In this document: in pieces, positions 9,289 through 17,707 of the stretch
Numbering within the stretch: position 1 is the stretch's first letter
How the letters are laid out: the number at the start of each line of letters is the position of its first letter
Position numbers and translations under genes: made by a program
Notes under the pieces: model-generated
What the model was told of the DNA's origin: nothing
What the model saw: only the letters and a program-made list of their open reading frames with translations
The model's database searches: none
DNA from: Cellulophaga sp. BC115SP
GTDB taxonomy: Bacteria; Bacteroidota; Bacteroidia; Cytophagales; Spirosomataceae
NCBI RefSeq assembly: GCF_009905545.1
Contig: NZ_JAAALB010000006.1
Coordinates: forward strand, 186,001 to 250,000
Direction of reading: 5' to 3'
Length of the DNA stretch: 64,000 nucleotides

Positions 9289-9453
9289 AGTCGTGAATGG
9301 GCTTAAAATACACTACAAGTTAATGAAGAATAACGAGAATTGTATGCGAGTAGAACAGGAAGGAGTTTTCTGAGGGTGGATTTGGGATATTTGATTGGGG
9401 AATTTTTCTCATTTTCAAATGAATTGAGTGGTTGAGTGATTGAACAACAGTAT

Positions 9454-9604
9454 ACTATTAATCTGATTACTGGACAAAATGAGAAAGGGGCGGACTTGGT
9501 CACTTAAATTTATTAATACAGTTTAAAACTGTCTAAAAAAAGTAAGTCCAAGACGAAGTTTTGAACTAGAGACTTCAATTTTGTCCTGTAATCAGACTAT
9601 TAAC
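9454..9604. mobile_element. MITE copy 1 with terminal inverted repeats and 9-bp target duplication
   Basis: The element spans 9463-9595 (133 bp). Its left end CTGATTACTGGACAAAAT and the reverse complement of its right end (CTGATTACAGGACAAAAT) match at 17 of 18 positions. The flanks ACTATTAAT (9454-9462) and ACTATTAAC (9596-9604) are a target duplication with one change. It encodes nothing and its interior holds two hairpins: AGTCCAAGAC...TTTTGAACT and ACAGTTTTAAACTGT. A second copy at 32021-32164 lies in the opposite orientation. Confidence 0.88.
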
Positions 9605-9708
9605 CAATAACTACTTTTTACCTATTAGTCAAAAAGTAGGCTATGCTTCCGAAATCCAATATCAGAAATCCGAAATAAATGATGTGCATTCTCTCAATCT
9701 CAATTCAC

Positions 9709-10827
9709 TCAATGTAAAGACGGAATTCCTTGGCTTGTAGCTACTGCAATTTTTGAATCGGCGGTACCATAGTACAAAAACCATTGATTTTTGAAAGATA
9801 CCATTCCTTCTACAAAACATACGTTATTCACCTGACCTGTCATTTCATAAGGCTTGTTTGGTGTCATAAAGTATTTTTTAGAACGGTCTTTCAATACAGC
9901 TGGATTACTTGCATCAAATAACGCCTGACCTGCGCTATAAGTCATATCTGGCAAAGATTTATCGCCAGTTTGACCATTGTTGGCGCTATTATAAAGTAGA
10001 ACAATACCTTTTGTAGTAAACAAAGCATAAGGTCCTGGTTCTACCAATTTGCTATCAAAATATCCTTTTCTTGGTTTTAACACAGACACCAATTGCCCTT
10101 TCGCATCTTCGACTGGCATCCAATTGAGTAAGTCTGTTGACGTTGCCATAAACAAGTCAGTATCGCCCCAATACATCCAATATTTACCATTGATTTTCTT
10201 AGCAATCATTTTGTCGCCTACCTTGTCAACTACAATTGCTCCTGATTTCGACCAAGTATTATGATGTTTTGGAGCCTTGAATACCAATCCATGCTTGGTC
10301 CATTTGCGCAAATCCTTCGAGGTAGCCAACATCAATCTGGCAGTTTTTCCGTCGTACGAAGTATAAGTCATGATATATTGTCCTTGAGCACTTTCCACAA
10401 TACGAGGATCCTCGCAACCTCCCTCCCATTCGAGAGATTTTTGGGCATCATTTTCAGGGTAAAAAATAGGTTTTGCTTCTTTTTTGAAATGTAAACCATC
10501 TGAAGAAATAGCTAATCCTAAACGAGAAGTTCCTGCAAATTTGCCGATTTTATCTTCGGCACGATATACCAAATATACCTTGCCATCGCGCACCACAGCC
10601 GCAGGGTTAAATACATCTTTTTCTTCCCATTTGACCTCTTTTTTGAGAATAGGACAAGTAAAAACTTGTTTGTTGGAAGGTGTCAATACAGGGTTCACTG
10701 CATCGACTTTGGTAAATGGTGAAAATTGCCAATTGGCAACGTCAGAAAGAGAAAGAGGCGCATTAAAACTACTTAAACCTACGCCAACCAAGAGGGCAAG
10801 CGATGCCAAACTTATATTATTTTTCAT
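9709..10827 (-). CDS. Secreted GH130-family glycosidase/phosphorylase
   Basis: The product has a signal-like N-terminus (MKNNISLASLALLVGVGLSSF) and a five-bladed propeller with GH130 hallmarks: DVFNPAAVVRDGKVYLVYRAED early, WEGGCEDPRIVES near residue 155, GYFDSKLVEPGPYALFT, and FVEGMVSFKNQWFLYYGTADS. GH130 enzymes cleave beta-mannosides by phosphorolysis or hydrolysis; I cannot tell which. The ATG at 10825-10827 places the signal peptide at the start; the frame is open for 24 codons further upstream. A promoter-like TAAATTTC lies at 10861-10868 on this strand. No other mannan gene is adjacent. Confidence 0.85.
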   Translation of the reverse strand: MKNNISLASLALLVGVGLSSFNAPLSLSDVANWQFSPFTKVDAVNPVLTPSNKQVFTCPILKKEVKWEEKDVFNPAAVVRDGKVYLVYRAEDKIGKFAGTSRLGLAISSDGLHFKKEAKPIFYPENDAQKSLEWEGGCEDPRIVESAQGQYIMTYTSYDGKTARLMLATSKDLRKWTKHGLVFKAPKHHNTWSKSGAIVVDKVGDKMIAKKINGKYWMYWGDTDLFMATSTDLLNWMPVEDAKGQLVSVLKPRKGYFDSKLVEPGPYALFTTKGIVLLYNSANNGQTGDKSLPDMTYSAGQALFDASNPAVLKDRSKKYFMTPNKPYEMTGQVNNVCFVEGMVSFKNQWFLYYGTADSKIAVATSQGIPSLH

Positions 10828-10945
10828 AGAAAAGGGGATTTGAGGAATTGAATTTGACTCGAAATTTACAACAATGACCCTATAAAACAATAAGCCCACC
10901 CCTACAGGGCAGGCTTATGATATTTTCCAGATTCCAGAAATAGGC

Positions 10946-11860
10946 TTATTTGGTTAGCTTACGGTATTGGTCTGAATTAATGGGATCCAAAGAAGACAAA
11001 AGAGCACTTACTTTTTTGCGTTCTTCACTTGGCGCTTCGCTATAAAGATTTATCAGCTCTGGCGACTTGGCTTCAAAAATCAATCGACTAAGTAATTGCC
11101 CTGGCTTATTGGCATTTACCTGCTTGATTGAGTTAAGGTATGTTGTTATTTGTTTTCGAGCCTCAACGGGGTTTGATCCAAAATTATCCAAAGCCAAACG
11201 ATGATAATTATAGTATCCTTCACGAATAGGCAGTAATTGCTGATTTAGTAAATTTTCTGCTAAAAAATAGCGACTTCTTACATCGGTAGAAGGAGCCCAC
11301 GAGCCGCCTGCATTTTGTGCAAGGTTTACAACATTGAGTAGCTTTTGTGCATATTTATCTCCTCCAAATTTACTAAAAGTATCATAATCAAAGGTCAATG
11401 CTACGTACGAATAAAAAGCTAAAAGATGCGTCAAATTATCGGTATAGTTGTTGTCATTGTAATACAATGGCGTGCCAGATAAGTACTTAAAATTAAAGCT
11501 TTTATCTACATAATTTAGGATTACGGTTTCGTAGGTTGTACCATACACAGGACGTATTACCTGAAAGCGAGCATTGGCCTCATAATCACCGCTTGCACTT
11601 GCACGTGTAATAATGATATTGAGCGAACATTTAATCTTTTCTTCAGGCAAGAAATTATCATTTGTCCAACGACGGTTATTCATAAATTCCTGTATTACCG
11701 ATTGAATCTCGTTGTATATCTGTGTAGCACCACGTTGCTCATTGACCTGAATCTGGTCGGTATTAATAGACACTGTACAGCTCAACTCTTGGGCTTGCGT
11801 AGTGTGTACACCCAGCATCCCCCAAAATCCTATCAGTACCATTTTTAGTAATGATTTCAT
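10946..11860 (-). CDS. porD: DUF4835 protein, PorD-like (type IX secretion/gliding-associated)
   Basis: A 304-residue exported protein with signal peptide MKSLLKMVLIGFWGMLGVHTTQAQ. The mature start (ELSCTVSINTDQIQ) and the segments FNFKYLSGTPLYYNDNNYTDNLTHLLAFYSYVALTFDYDTFSKFGG are characteristic of DUF4835, the family that includes PorD of the type IX secretion system. It follows coaBC by 35 bases on the same strand, the conserved order in Bacteroidota. The exact part PorD plays in secretion is not well settled, so the symbol is by family, not proof that this genome has a working type IX system. Confidence 0.85.
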   Translation of the reverse strand: MKSLLKMVLIGFWGMLGVHTTQAQELSCTVSINTDQIQVNEQRGATQIYNEIQSVIQEFMNNRRWTNDNFLPEEKIKCSLNIIITRASASGDYEANARFQVIRPVYGTTYETVILNYVDKSFNFKYLSGTPLYYNDNNYTDNLTHLLAFYSYVALTFDYDTFSKFGGDKYAQKLLNVVNLAQNAGGSWAPSTDVRSRYFLAENLLNQQLLPIREGYYNYHRLALDNFGSNPVEARKQITTYLNSIKQVNANKPGQLLSRLIFEAKSPELINLYSEAPSEERKKVSALLSSLDPINSDQYRKLTK

Positions 11861-11895
11861 AAATACGTTATTAGTTTATACGGTAAAAATGATAT

Positions 11896-13098
11896 CTACA
11901 AACTCAATTGCTGAATTGCATTCACTATATCGGAGGCAACATCCGTTTTGCTTTTGAGACTAAATTCATGCAAAGTCCCATCTTTGGTAATAATGGTTAC
12001 TTGGTTGGTATCATGACCAAAACCTGCTCCTTTATTTTGTAAAGAATTTAACACAATCATATCCAAATTCTTAGACTTGAGCTTTCCGATAGCATTTTCC
12101 ATCTCATTATCGGTTTCTAGGGCGAAACCAACCAAAATTTGATGCTCTTGCTTTTCAGCACCTAGTGTTTTGGCTATGTCTACAGTTTTAGTCAATTCAA
12201 TATTAAACGAAGCTTCTTTCTTTTTTATTTTTTTATCTGCTACAGTTGCAGGTGTATAATCTGCAACTGCGGCTGCCAAGACAACAATATCAGCATCATA
12301 AAAATGGGTTTGAGTAGCCTCAAACATCTGTTGAGCTGAGCGTACTTTGACCAAATGAATATGAGTATCTGGCAATGGCTGATTAGTAGGGCCACTCACC
12401 AAAATCACCTCTGCTCCAGCTTTAGCAAACTGATTGGCAATAGCATAGCCCATTTTACCTGTAGAGTGATTACTAATATATCGAACGGGGTCAATATCTT
12501 CCTGTGTTGGCCCTGCGGTAATTAATACCTTTTTTTGTGCCAAACTTGGTTGATACGCAAAAAATTTCTTCAAATTCTCAACCAATTGCTCAGGCTCTGC
12601 CATACGCCCTTCACCTACAAGCCCAGAAGCCAACTCTCCAAAACCTGCCTGAACGATGGTATTGCCATATTCTTGGAGTTTTTCGAGATTGTGTAAAGTA
12701 CTTGGATGCTGATACATGTCTAAGTCCATGGCAGGTGCAAAATACACGGGACATTTAGCTGATAGATAAACAGCAGTCAATAAATCGTCACAAATACCAT
12801 TGGCACATTTTGATAAAGTATGTGCTGTAGCAGGCGCAATCAGCATTACGTCGGCCCACAAGCCCAAATCCACGTGATTATTCCATGTGCCAGTCGAGTC
12901 TTTGACAAACTCTGAAACAACTGGATTTTTTGAAAGTGTTGCTAGGGTCAAAGGTGTAATAAATTCTTTGGCTGCCTGTGTCATCACAATTTTTACCTCT
13001 GCTCCTTCTTTTACCAAAAGTCTAGTCAAAAAAGCGATTTTATAAGCCGCAATACTACCCGAAACCCCCAAAAGGATTTTTTTATTATTGAGTATCAT
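11896..13098 (-). CDS. coaBC: Bifunctional phosphopantothenoylcysteine decarboxylase/synthetase
   Basis: This bifunctional enzyme makes 4'-phosphopantetheine for coenzyme A. The flavin decarboxylase half (CoaC) shows GVSGSIAAYKIA, the catalytic His in WNNHVDLGLWAD, and CANGICDDLLTAV; the APAMDLDMY loop has Asp where many homologues have Asn in PxMNxxMW. The synthetase half (CoaB) begins at KVLITAGPTQEDIDPVRYISNHSTGKMG and includes the AAVADYTPA and KIKK motifs. Length (400) is normal. It is separated from upstream rpoZ by a terminator-like hairpin, so it probably has its own promoter, and likely shares a transcript with the DUF4835 gene. Confidence 0.96.
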   Translation of the reverse strand: MILNNKKILLGVSGSIAAYKIAFLTRLLVKEGAEVKIVMTQAAKEFITPLTLATLSKNPVVSEFVKDSTGTWNNHVDLGLWADVMLIAPATAHTLSKCANGICDDLLTAVYLSAKCPVYFAPAMDLDMYQHPSTLHNLEKLQEYGNTIVQAGFGELASGLVGEGRMAEPEQLVENLKKFFAYQPSLAQKKVLITAGPTQEDIDPVRYISNHSTGKMGYAIANQFAKAGAEVILVSGPTNQPLPDTHIHLVKVRSAQQMFEATQTHFYDADIVVLAAAVADYTPATVADKKIKKKEASFNIELTKTVDIAKTLGAEKQEHQILVGFALETDNEMENAIGKLKSKNLDMIVLNSLQNKGAGFGHDTNQVTIITKDGTLHEFSLKSKTDVASDIVNAIQQLSL

Positions 13099-13147
13099 TT
13101 GAGATTCTTTAGAGAATTGTTGTTTTCGAAAGCAATTTACAACAAAA

Positions 13148-13180
13148 TAAAAGGGTCAGATGCAATACATCTGACCCTTT
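13148..13180 (-). terminator. Rho-independent terminator after rpoZ
   Basis: AAAAGGGTCAGATG and CATCTGACCCTTTT form a 14-bp stem with a 5-base loop. It follows the rpoZ stop by about 52 bases on the minus strand and precedes the coaBC start. The symmetric A/T tails would let it act in either direction. Confidence 0.8.
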
Positions 13181-13231
13181 TAAGAAAAATATTGTTATTG
13201 AAACAAGACTACAAAGTCGTTGTTGTCAATC

Positions 13232-13555
13232 TTATTCTTCAGTTTGGCTAGTTTGACCAGGAAGACGGAAAGTAAATTTGTCTTCTGTAAACTCGTCGAT
13301 AGCTAAAGATGTAGGCTTTGGCAATCTTTCATAAAACTTAGAAATTTCGATTTGCTCACGGTTTTCGAAAATCTCTTCCAAGTTGTCTACTGAAGAAGCA
13401 AAGTCCGCTAATTTAGCGTTCAATTCTTCTTTAGTTTTGAGGGCAATTTGTCTAGCACGTTTTGAGATAATTGCTACTGCCTCATAAGTGTTACCACCTG
13501 CTTTAATTGCAAGTTTATCTACATCTCTAGTGATGATTGATGGATTGGTTGCCAT
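13232..13555 (-). CDS. rpoZ: RNA polymerase omega subunit (RpoZ/Rpb6-like)
   Basis: The 107-residue protein matches the Bacteroidota omega subunit: SIITRDVDKLAIKAGGNTYEAVAIISKRARQIA covers the fold that clamps the beta-prime C-terminus, and the tail is variable. Bacteroidota omega is longer than the E. coli form and often annotated as Rpb6-like. It lies 74 bases downstream of bamD and is followed by a strong hairpin, so bamD-rpoZ is probably one transcript. Confidence 0.9.
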   Translation of the reverse strand: MATNPSIITRDVDKLAIKAGGNTYEAVAIISKRARQIALKTKEELNAKLADFASSVDNLEEIFENREQIEISKFYERLPKPTSLAIDEFTEDKFTFRLPGQTSQTEE

Positions 13556-13629
13556 ATTATTGATGCTATTTTAATTCTGACTGAATTGAACAATATATTA
13601 ACTCTCGTTCCCCATAAAGGGTTCAAAAA

Positions 13630-14520
13630 TTATTTTTGGTTTTCGGCTGCGCCTACTTTCGTAGTATTTGATTTCTCTTTTTCGCGTGCCTTTCTGTATT
13701 CTTCTTCTAGTTTTGCCAAACGATCTGAAGCTTTCATGCTAATATCGTAAAGCTTTTCTGCTTTTTTCAGATAGCTACTTTCAGGGTATTTATCTATCAA
13801 TTCCTGATAAAACTTCACCACATCTTTATAGCGTTCCAACTGCTTGGTTTCGATAGTACTCACTGCCAAGTCATATTGCGATACTACTTTTAGATAATAT
13901 AACTCTTCGCTAAACTCTGAATCTGGATAATCTTTTTGAAAGTTAGCAATTTCAATTACCGACGATTTCAAGGATGCTATATTGAAAGGCGATGTTTTGT
14001 GATACAATTTCGCTTTTTCGTAAGCTTTACGCTCTAATTTTTTACGCAAATCCTTAATCAAATCTGATGCTTCGGTACGAAACTTACTATCTGGGTTGTT
14101 ATTGATAAAGCTCTGAAGCTCATTGATAGCAGACAATGTACCACTTTGGTCGAGGTTGTAAGAGGGAGAGTTTTTGAACAACGCATAGGCTGACATATAA
14201 ACCGCTTCTTCTACATACTCACTACGAGCAAAGGTTTCGGCAAAACGTTTGAAACGGAAGTTTGCCATCTCAAAGTTACCTGTGTGATAATCACAATAGG
14301 CTTGATAGAAAGTCACCAATTCCTGCTGGTCGGTACCAGTCAAGGAAGGAAGAATTTCTTCAAACAAAATTCCAGCTTTGTCGTACTCGCCTTTTTTGTA
14401 ATATTCGATAGCCGCTGCGTATTTTTTCTTTTCATCAGTAAGTTTTCTGATTTTCTCGAATTTACCACATGAGGCTAAGATGAAGGCAAAAAATATGAAT
14501 AATAAAAAATGTTTTCGCAT
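13630..14520 (-). CDS. bamD: Outer membrane assembly lipoprotein BamD
   Basis: A lipoprotein (MRKHFLLFIFFAFILASCGK, lipobox LASC) with several TPR-like repeats (YKKGEYDKAGILFEEILPSLTG, FRFKRFAETFARSEYVEEAVYMSAYALF, KDVVKFYQELIDKYPESSYLKKAEKLY). It matches BamD, the essential partner of BamA in outer-membrane protein insertion. Length 296 is typical for Bacteroidota. A consensus -7 element (TAAATTTG) lies only about 8 bases before the ATG, so the message is almost leaderless. A charged C-terminal coiled coil follows the repeats. Confidence 0.92.
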   Translation of the reverse strand: MRKHFLLFIFFAFILASCGKFEKIRKLTDEKKKYAAAIEYYKKGEYDKAGILFEEILPSLTGTDQQELVTFYQAYCDYHTGNFEMANFRFKRFAETFARSEYVEEAVYMSAYALFKNSPSYNLDQSGTLSAINELQSFINNNPDSKFRTEASDLIKDLRKKLERKAYEKAKLYHKTSPFNIASLKSSVIEIANFQKDYPDSEFSEELYYLKVVSQYDLAVSTIETKQLERYKDVVKFYQELIDKYPESSYLKKAEKLYDISMKASDRLAKLEEEYRKAREKEKSNTTKVGAAENQK

Positions 14521-14527
14521 AAGAATG

Positions 14528-14535
14528 CAAATTTA
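14528..14535 (-). promoter_or_regulatory. Bacteroidota -7 promoter element for bamD-rpoZ
   Basis: Read on the minus strand this is TAAATTTG, a perfect TAnnTTTG element. Transcription should start about 5-7 bases further on, at or next to the bamD ATG (14518-14520). The -33 region is poor (TTTC rather than TTTG). Confidence 0.6.
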
Positions 14536-14965
14536 CAAAAAAGTTTTGAGTTTGAAAGTTAAGTTCTTAGGCAATTTACTTGTAATGAGTAGGTATTTAC
14601 AGACTTTAAAGTGTTTTTGTGTGGAATATTACTCCAGCACAAATCAAGTTGTAAGCTTATACCATAGCCTAAACTCAAATTTCTGTATTTCAACGACTAT
14701 TTCAAGCATAGCGTATAAAGATTTAACATTATTTAACAGCTTCTAGATTTAAGAAGACAAAAAATGTTACTTTGTCCAAAGGATTCGTCATTATTTTGAA
14801 AGCAGTGGAGAGTTTCTTAATTTTCCAGCAATTACATTACGCTATTACTTTTAGCCAGCAAAAACATATAAATTTTATCATTTAGCTATTGCACAAAGAG
14901 TATCCCAAAACCCTATTTAGCACTTTAGCTTGATGGTTATTGCCTCTTAAAAAATCTTCATAAAC
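14536..14965. other. Gene-free gap between bamD and the M48 protease gene
   Basis: About 430 bases with no credible coding frame, no strong hairpin and no known repeat. It must hold the promoter of the M48 gene, but I see no clear consensus element. Confidence 0.5.
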
Positions 14966-15769
14966 ATGAATCTAGGTAACCTCCGCTCAAGATTATTGGT
15001 TGGTTTGATACTAGCCGTAGTTTCGATTTTTTCGTACTTCTCAAAAATGCAAGTCAATCCTGTAACAGGTAAAAGACAAGCCGTAACCATGACTCCACAG
15101 CAGGAAATTGCGATGGGCTTGCAATCGGCACCACAAATGGCTGCTGAGTTTGGTGGCTTATATCAAAATCAAAAACTTCAAGATTTGGTCAAAACAGTTG
15201 GGAGCAAGGTGGTCAACAACTCCGAAGCCTCAAAATCTCCTTATCAATTTAACTTCTATCTTTTGGCCGACCCTAATACCATCAACGCTTTTGCTTTGCC
15301 AGGAGGTCAGATTTTTATTACCTACGGTTTGTTGAAAAAACTCACAACTGAAGACCAATTAGCAGGCGTATTGGGACATGAGGTAGGCCATGTGATTGGT
15401 CGCCATTCGGCACAACAAATGGCTAAAGACGAACTTACTAGTGGATTACTTTCGGCGGCAGTGACGGCTACCTCCGACCCTTATAGTCACAATAATTCGG
15501 CTGCTATTGCTCAGTATGTTGGCAAAATGATTACCCTCAAATACGGTCGTAGCGACGAACTTGAAGCAGATAAATTCGGCGTAAAATATATGCTCGAAGC
15601 TGGCTATGATCCGATGCAAATGGTAGATGTGATGGAAGTGCTGAAACAAGCCGCAGGACCCAATCGCCCATCGGAGTTCCAAAGTAGTCACCCCGACCCT
15701 GACCATAGAATTCAAGAAATCAAAAAAGCCTTAGAGCAATATAAAAAGACAGGAAAGTTGGAGTGGTAA
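14966..15769 (+). CDS. M48-family metalloprotease (BepA/LoiP-like)
   Basis: A 267-residue zinc protease with an N-terminal membrane or signal segment (LLVGLILAVVSIFSYFS). The zinc site HEVGH starts at residue 138, and the third ligand lies in the SDELEADKFGVKYM segment about 60 residues later, as in M48 peptidases. PGGQIFITYGLLKKLTTEDQLAGVLGHE is typical of periplasmic quality-control proteases such as BepA. The SSHPDPDHRIQEIKK ending is also typical. It is monocistronic. Confidence 0.93.
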   Translation: MNLGNLRSRLLVGLILAVVSIFSYFSKMQVNPVTGKRQAVTMTPQQEIAMGLQSAPQMAAEFGGLYQNQKLQDLVKTVGSKVVNNSEASKSPYQFNFYLLADPNTINAFALPGGQIFITYGLLKKLTTEDQLAGVLGHEVGHVIGRHSAQQMAKDELTSGLLSAAVTATSDPYSHNNSAAIAQYVGKMITLKYGRSDELEADKFGVKYMLEAGYDPMQMVDVMEVLKQAAGPNRPSEFQSSHPDPDHRIQEIKKALEQYKKTGKLEW

Positions 15770-15979
15770 AAGAGTCATAAAGGTACAATAGCCTTGTAGA
15801 GAAAAGTATAGTTCTGTAAGCTGACAGCCTACAGAACACCAATTTGTTTTCCTATTTCTGTACTAATTTTCTATCAACTTTAGTTTTATATAAAGTAAAA
15901 AGTGGATTTGTGAGAAAGTTCAATACTTCCTTTTACACCGTCCTATATTTACCATAAACCATCAGACACACTATTTGCA

Positions 15980-17233
15980 ATGAATACTGCCGAGCATTAT
16001 CTGGAACAAGGCGTTCGACTGCGTACTTCCAATAAGCCACAGGAGGCTATAGCTGAATTAACCAAAGCGCTAGATTTGGAACCAACCCACGAATTTGTTC
16101 TGGCAGAATTGGTTCTCTGTTATTTAGCTTTATCAGATTATACTTCTGCTAATTTTTTTACCGACGAAATTTGTCACTATCATCCCAAATCAGCACTTGG
16201 CGTTTACTTGAAGGCAACGATGGCTTTACAAAAAGACCAGCTTGCTGTAGCCGAAGACTACATTCGTCAAGCCATCCAATTAAATCCTTTTGTTGCCGAA
16301 TTTTGGGCAGTATTGTCTGCGATTTTTATACAAAGAAAATCTTGGAACGAAGCACTCAAGTATGTTCATAAGGGGCTTGAATTAGAACCAGACAATAATG
16401 CTTGCCTCAACTATCAAACCATTTGTCTCAATCAATTAGGACATACCGAGTTGTTACAAGACAGTATGGAAGAAACTCTATACAATAATCCCAATGACGC
16501 TTTTAGTCATGCCAATATTGGTTGGGCCTTGTTACAAAATCAGGAAGTAGAACAAGCCAAAACTCATTTTGCAGAAGCCTTACGCCTTGATCCAAACATG
16601 AAATTTGCCCGTCATGGAATGATAGAAAGTATCAAGTCTCAAAACTGGATTTATCGTCAGTTTCTGGCTTTTAGCTTTTTCTTATCCAAACACAATGGAC
16701 TGGTACAGTTAGCCATTATCATTGGATTGATGATGGGCGCCAACTATCTTGGCGATTTGAGTGACCAATATCCATGGATATTGCCTATTTATCTATTAGT
16801 AGTTGTGGTATTTTATGTGAGTTGGATTATAGAACCGCTCGGAAATTTATTTTTAAGATTGAATAAATTCGGGAATTTGGCCTTATCTCCTACTGAAAAA
16901 AGGGCTTCTGAAATCGTAGGAATAGGATTAGTTGGCGGAATAGCTTCGACCGTTTATTATTTTGCTACAGGAGCAACTGTAGGCTGGATAGGTTTATTGT
17001 TTTGTTTTACGATTATCATCCCACTTTCTCAATGTTACTCGATGGGTTTTCTCAAAAACAGAAAATGGCTTCCTTTGTCTATTACGGGCTTGTTGATGTT
17101 AATGGGCGCTTTTAATATCATACTAGTTACGAGCCTACATAAGGTCAGCAATTTTATTACCTACTACGAATATCTTTTTGTGGCTTATCTCTGGCTCATT
17201 AATTTAGGAGTCATTAAGGATGAAGAAATTTAG
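15980..17233 (+). CDS. TPR protein with C-terminal membrane domain
   Basis: Residues 1-220 form about six tetratricopeptide repeats (for example AEHYLEQGVRLRTSNKPQEAIAEL and AFSHANIGWALLQNQEVEQAKTHFAEALRLDPN). The C-terminal 190 residues hold about six hydrophobic segments, an arrangement suited to a cytoplasmic scaffold tethered in the inner membrane. No catalytic motif is visible, and the partner is unknown. A hairpin terminator follows directly after the stop. Confidence 0.85.
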   Translation: MNTAEHYLEQGVRLRTSNKPQEAIAELTKALDLEPTHEFVLAELVLCYLALSDYTSANFFTDEICHYHPKSALGVYLKATMALQKDQLAVAEDYIRQAIQLNPFVAEFWAVLSAIFIQRKSWNEALKYVHKGLELEPDNNACLNYQTICLNQLGHTELLQDSMEETLYNNPNDAFSHANIGWALLQNQEVEQAKTHFAEALRLDPNMKFARHGMIESIKSQNWIYRQFLAFSFFLSKHNGLVQLAIIIGLMMGANYLGDLSDQYPWILPIYLLVVVVFYVSWIIEPLGNLFLRLNKFGNLALSPTEKRASEIVGIGLVGGIASTVYYFATGATVGWIGLLFCFTIIIPLSQCYSMGFLKNRKWLPLSITGLLMLMGAFNIILVTSLHKVSNFITYYEYLFVAYLWLINLGVIKDEEI

Positions 17234-17239
17234 ATTTTG

Positions 17240-17267
17240 AAGGCTACTGTTTCCAGTAGCCTTTTTT
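17240..17267 (+). terminator. Rho-independent terminator after the TPR gene
   Basis: AAGGCTACTG and CAGTAGCCTT form a 10-bp stem around TTTC, followed by a run of T. It starts 7 bases after the stop codon of the TPR gene. Confidence 0.9.
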
Positions 17268-17707
17268 CTTGGTCAAAACCCATGTAAAGACACATAAAAT
17301 AATGTTTCTCCCTTTTTACTTTTATCATAGTATCCTATTTAAAATAGATTTAATCCAATAAATTACTTTTATATTTGAGATTGTGTAAAAAGGACACGTA
17401 TTTGAGTAATTAGTGAGTTGTAGAATTAGAAATAGGTTTTAGGCAACAGGCAAAGAGTGTTAAATTGTGCTTACCTATTGCTTAAGGCTTTCAGGTATCA
17501 GCTTTCTGCCGTGGGCTTTTGGAAAAAGTATTTCTGTGGTTACTAAAAACATTTTAACACTCTTTGTCTAGTGCCTAAACACATAACTTAAATCTAATTT
17601 TGCTCACTTACTTTACCGTGTTTTCAAAATTTACCCTTAATCACTTTGTGCCTTTGTGCCTATTCTCTTATATGTACTAATTTACAAAGCCCTTTCTTCC
17701 AAAACTT
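17268..17707. other. Repeat-bearing gap before the PVC-type haem protein gene
   Basis: No gene is credible. AGGCAACAGGCAAAGAGTGTTAAA (17441-17464) is mirrored by TTTTAACACTCTTTGTCTAGTGCCT (17552-17576) across about 90 bases, and a further CACTTTGTGCCTTTGTGCC copy lies at 17643-17661. These belong to the CACTTTGTGCC family seen at 8644-8726 and 5881-6080. The promoter of the downstream gene was not identified. Confidence 0.6.

Noticed and set aside
9303-9503. Minus-strand 66-codon frame
   Set aside because: Runs through the left end of the MITE and AATCACTCA-type repeats; no family resemblance.
14480-14746. Plus-strand 88-codon frame antisense to the start of bamD
   Set aside because: Overlaps the bamD start and promoter and shows no domain.
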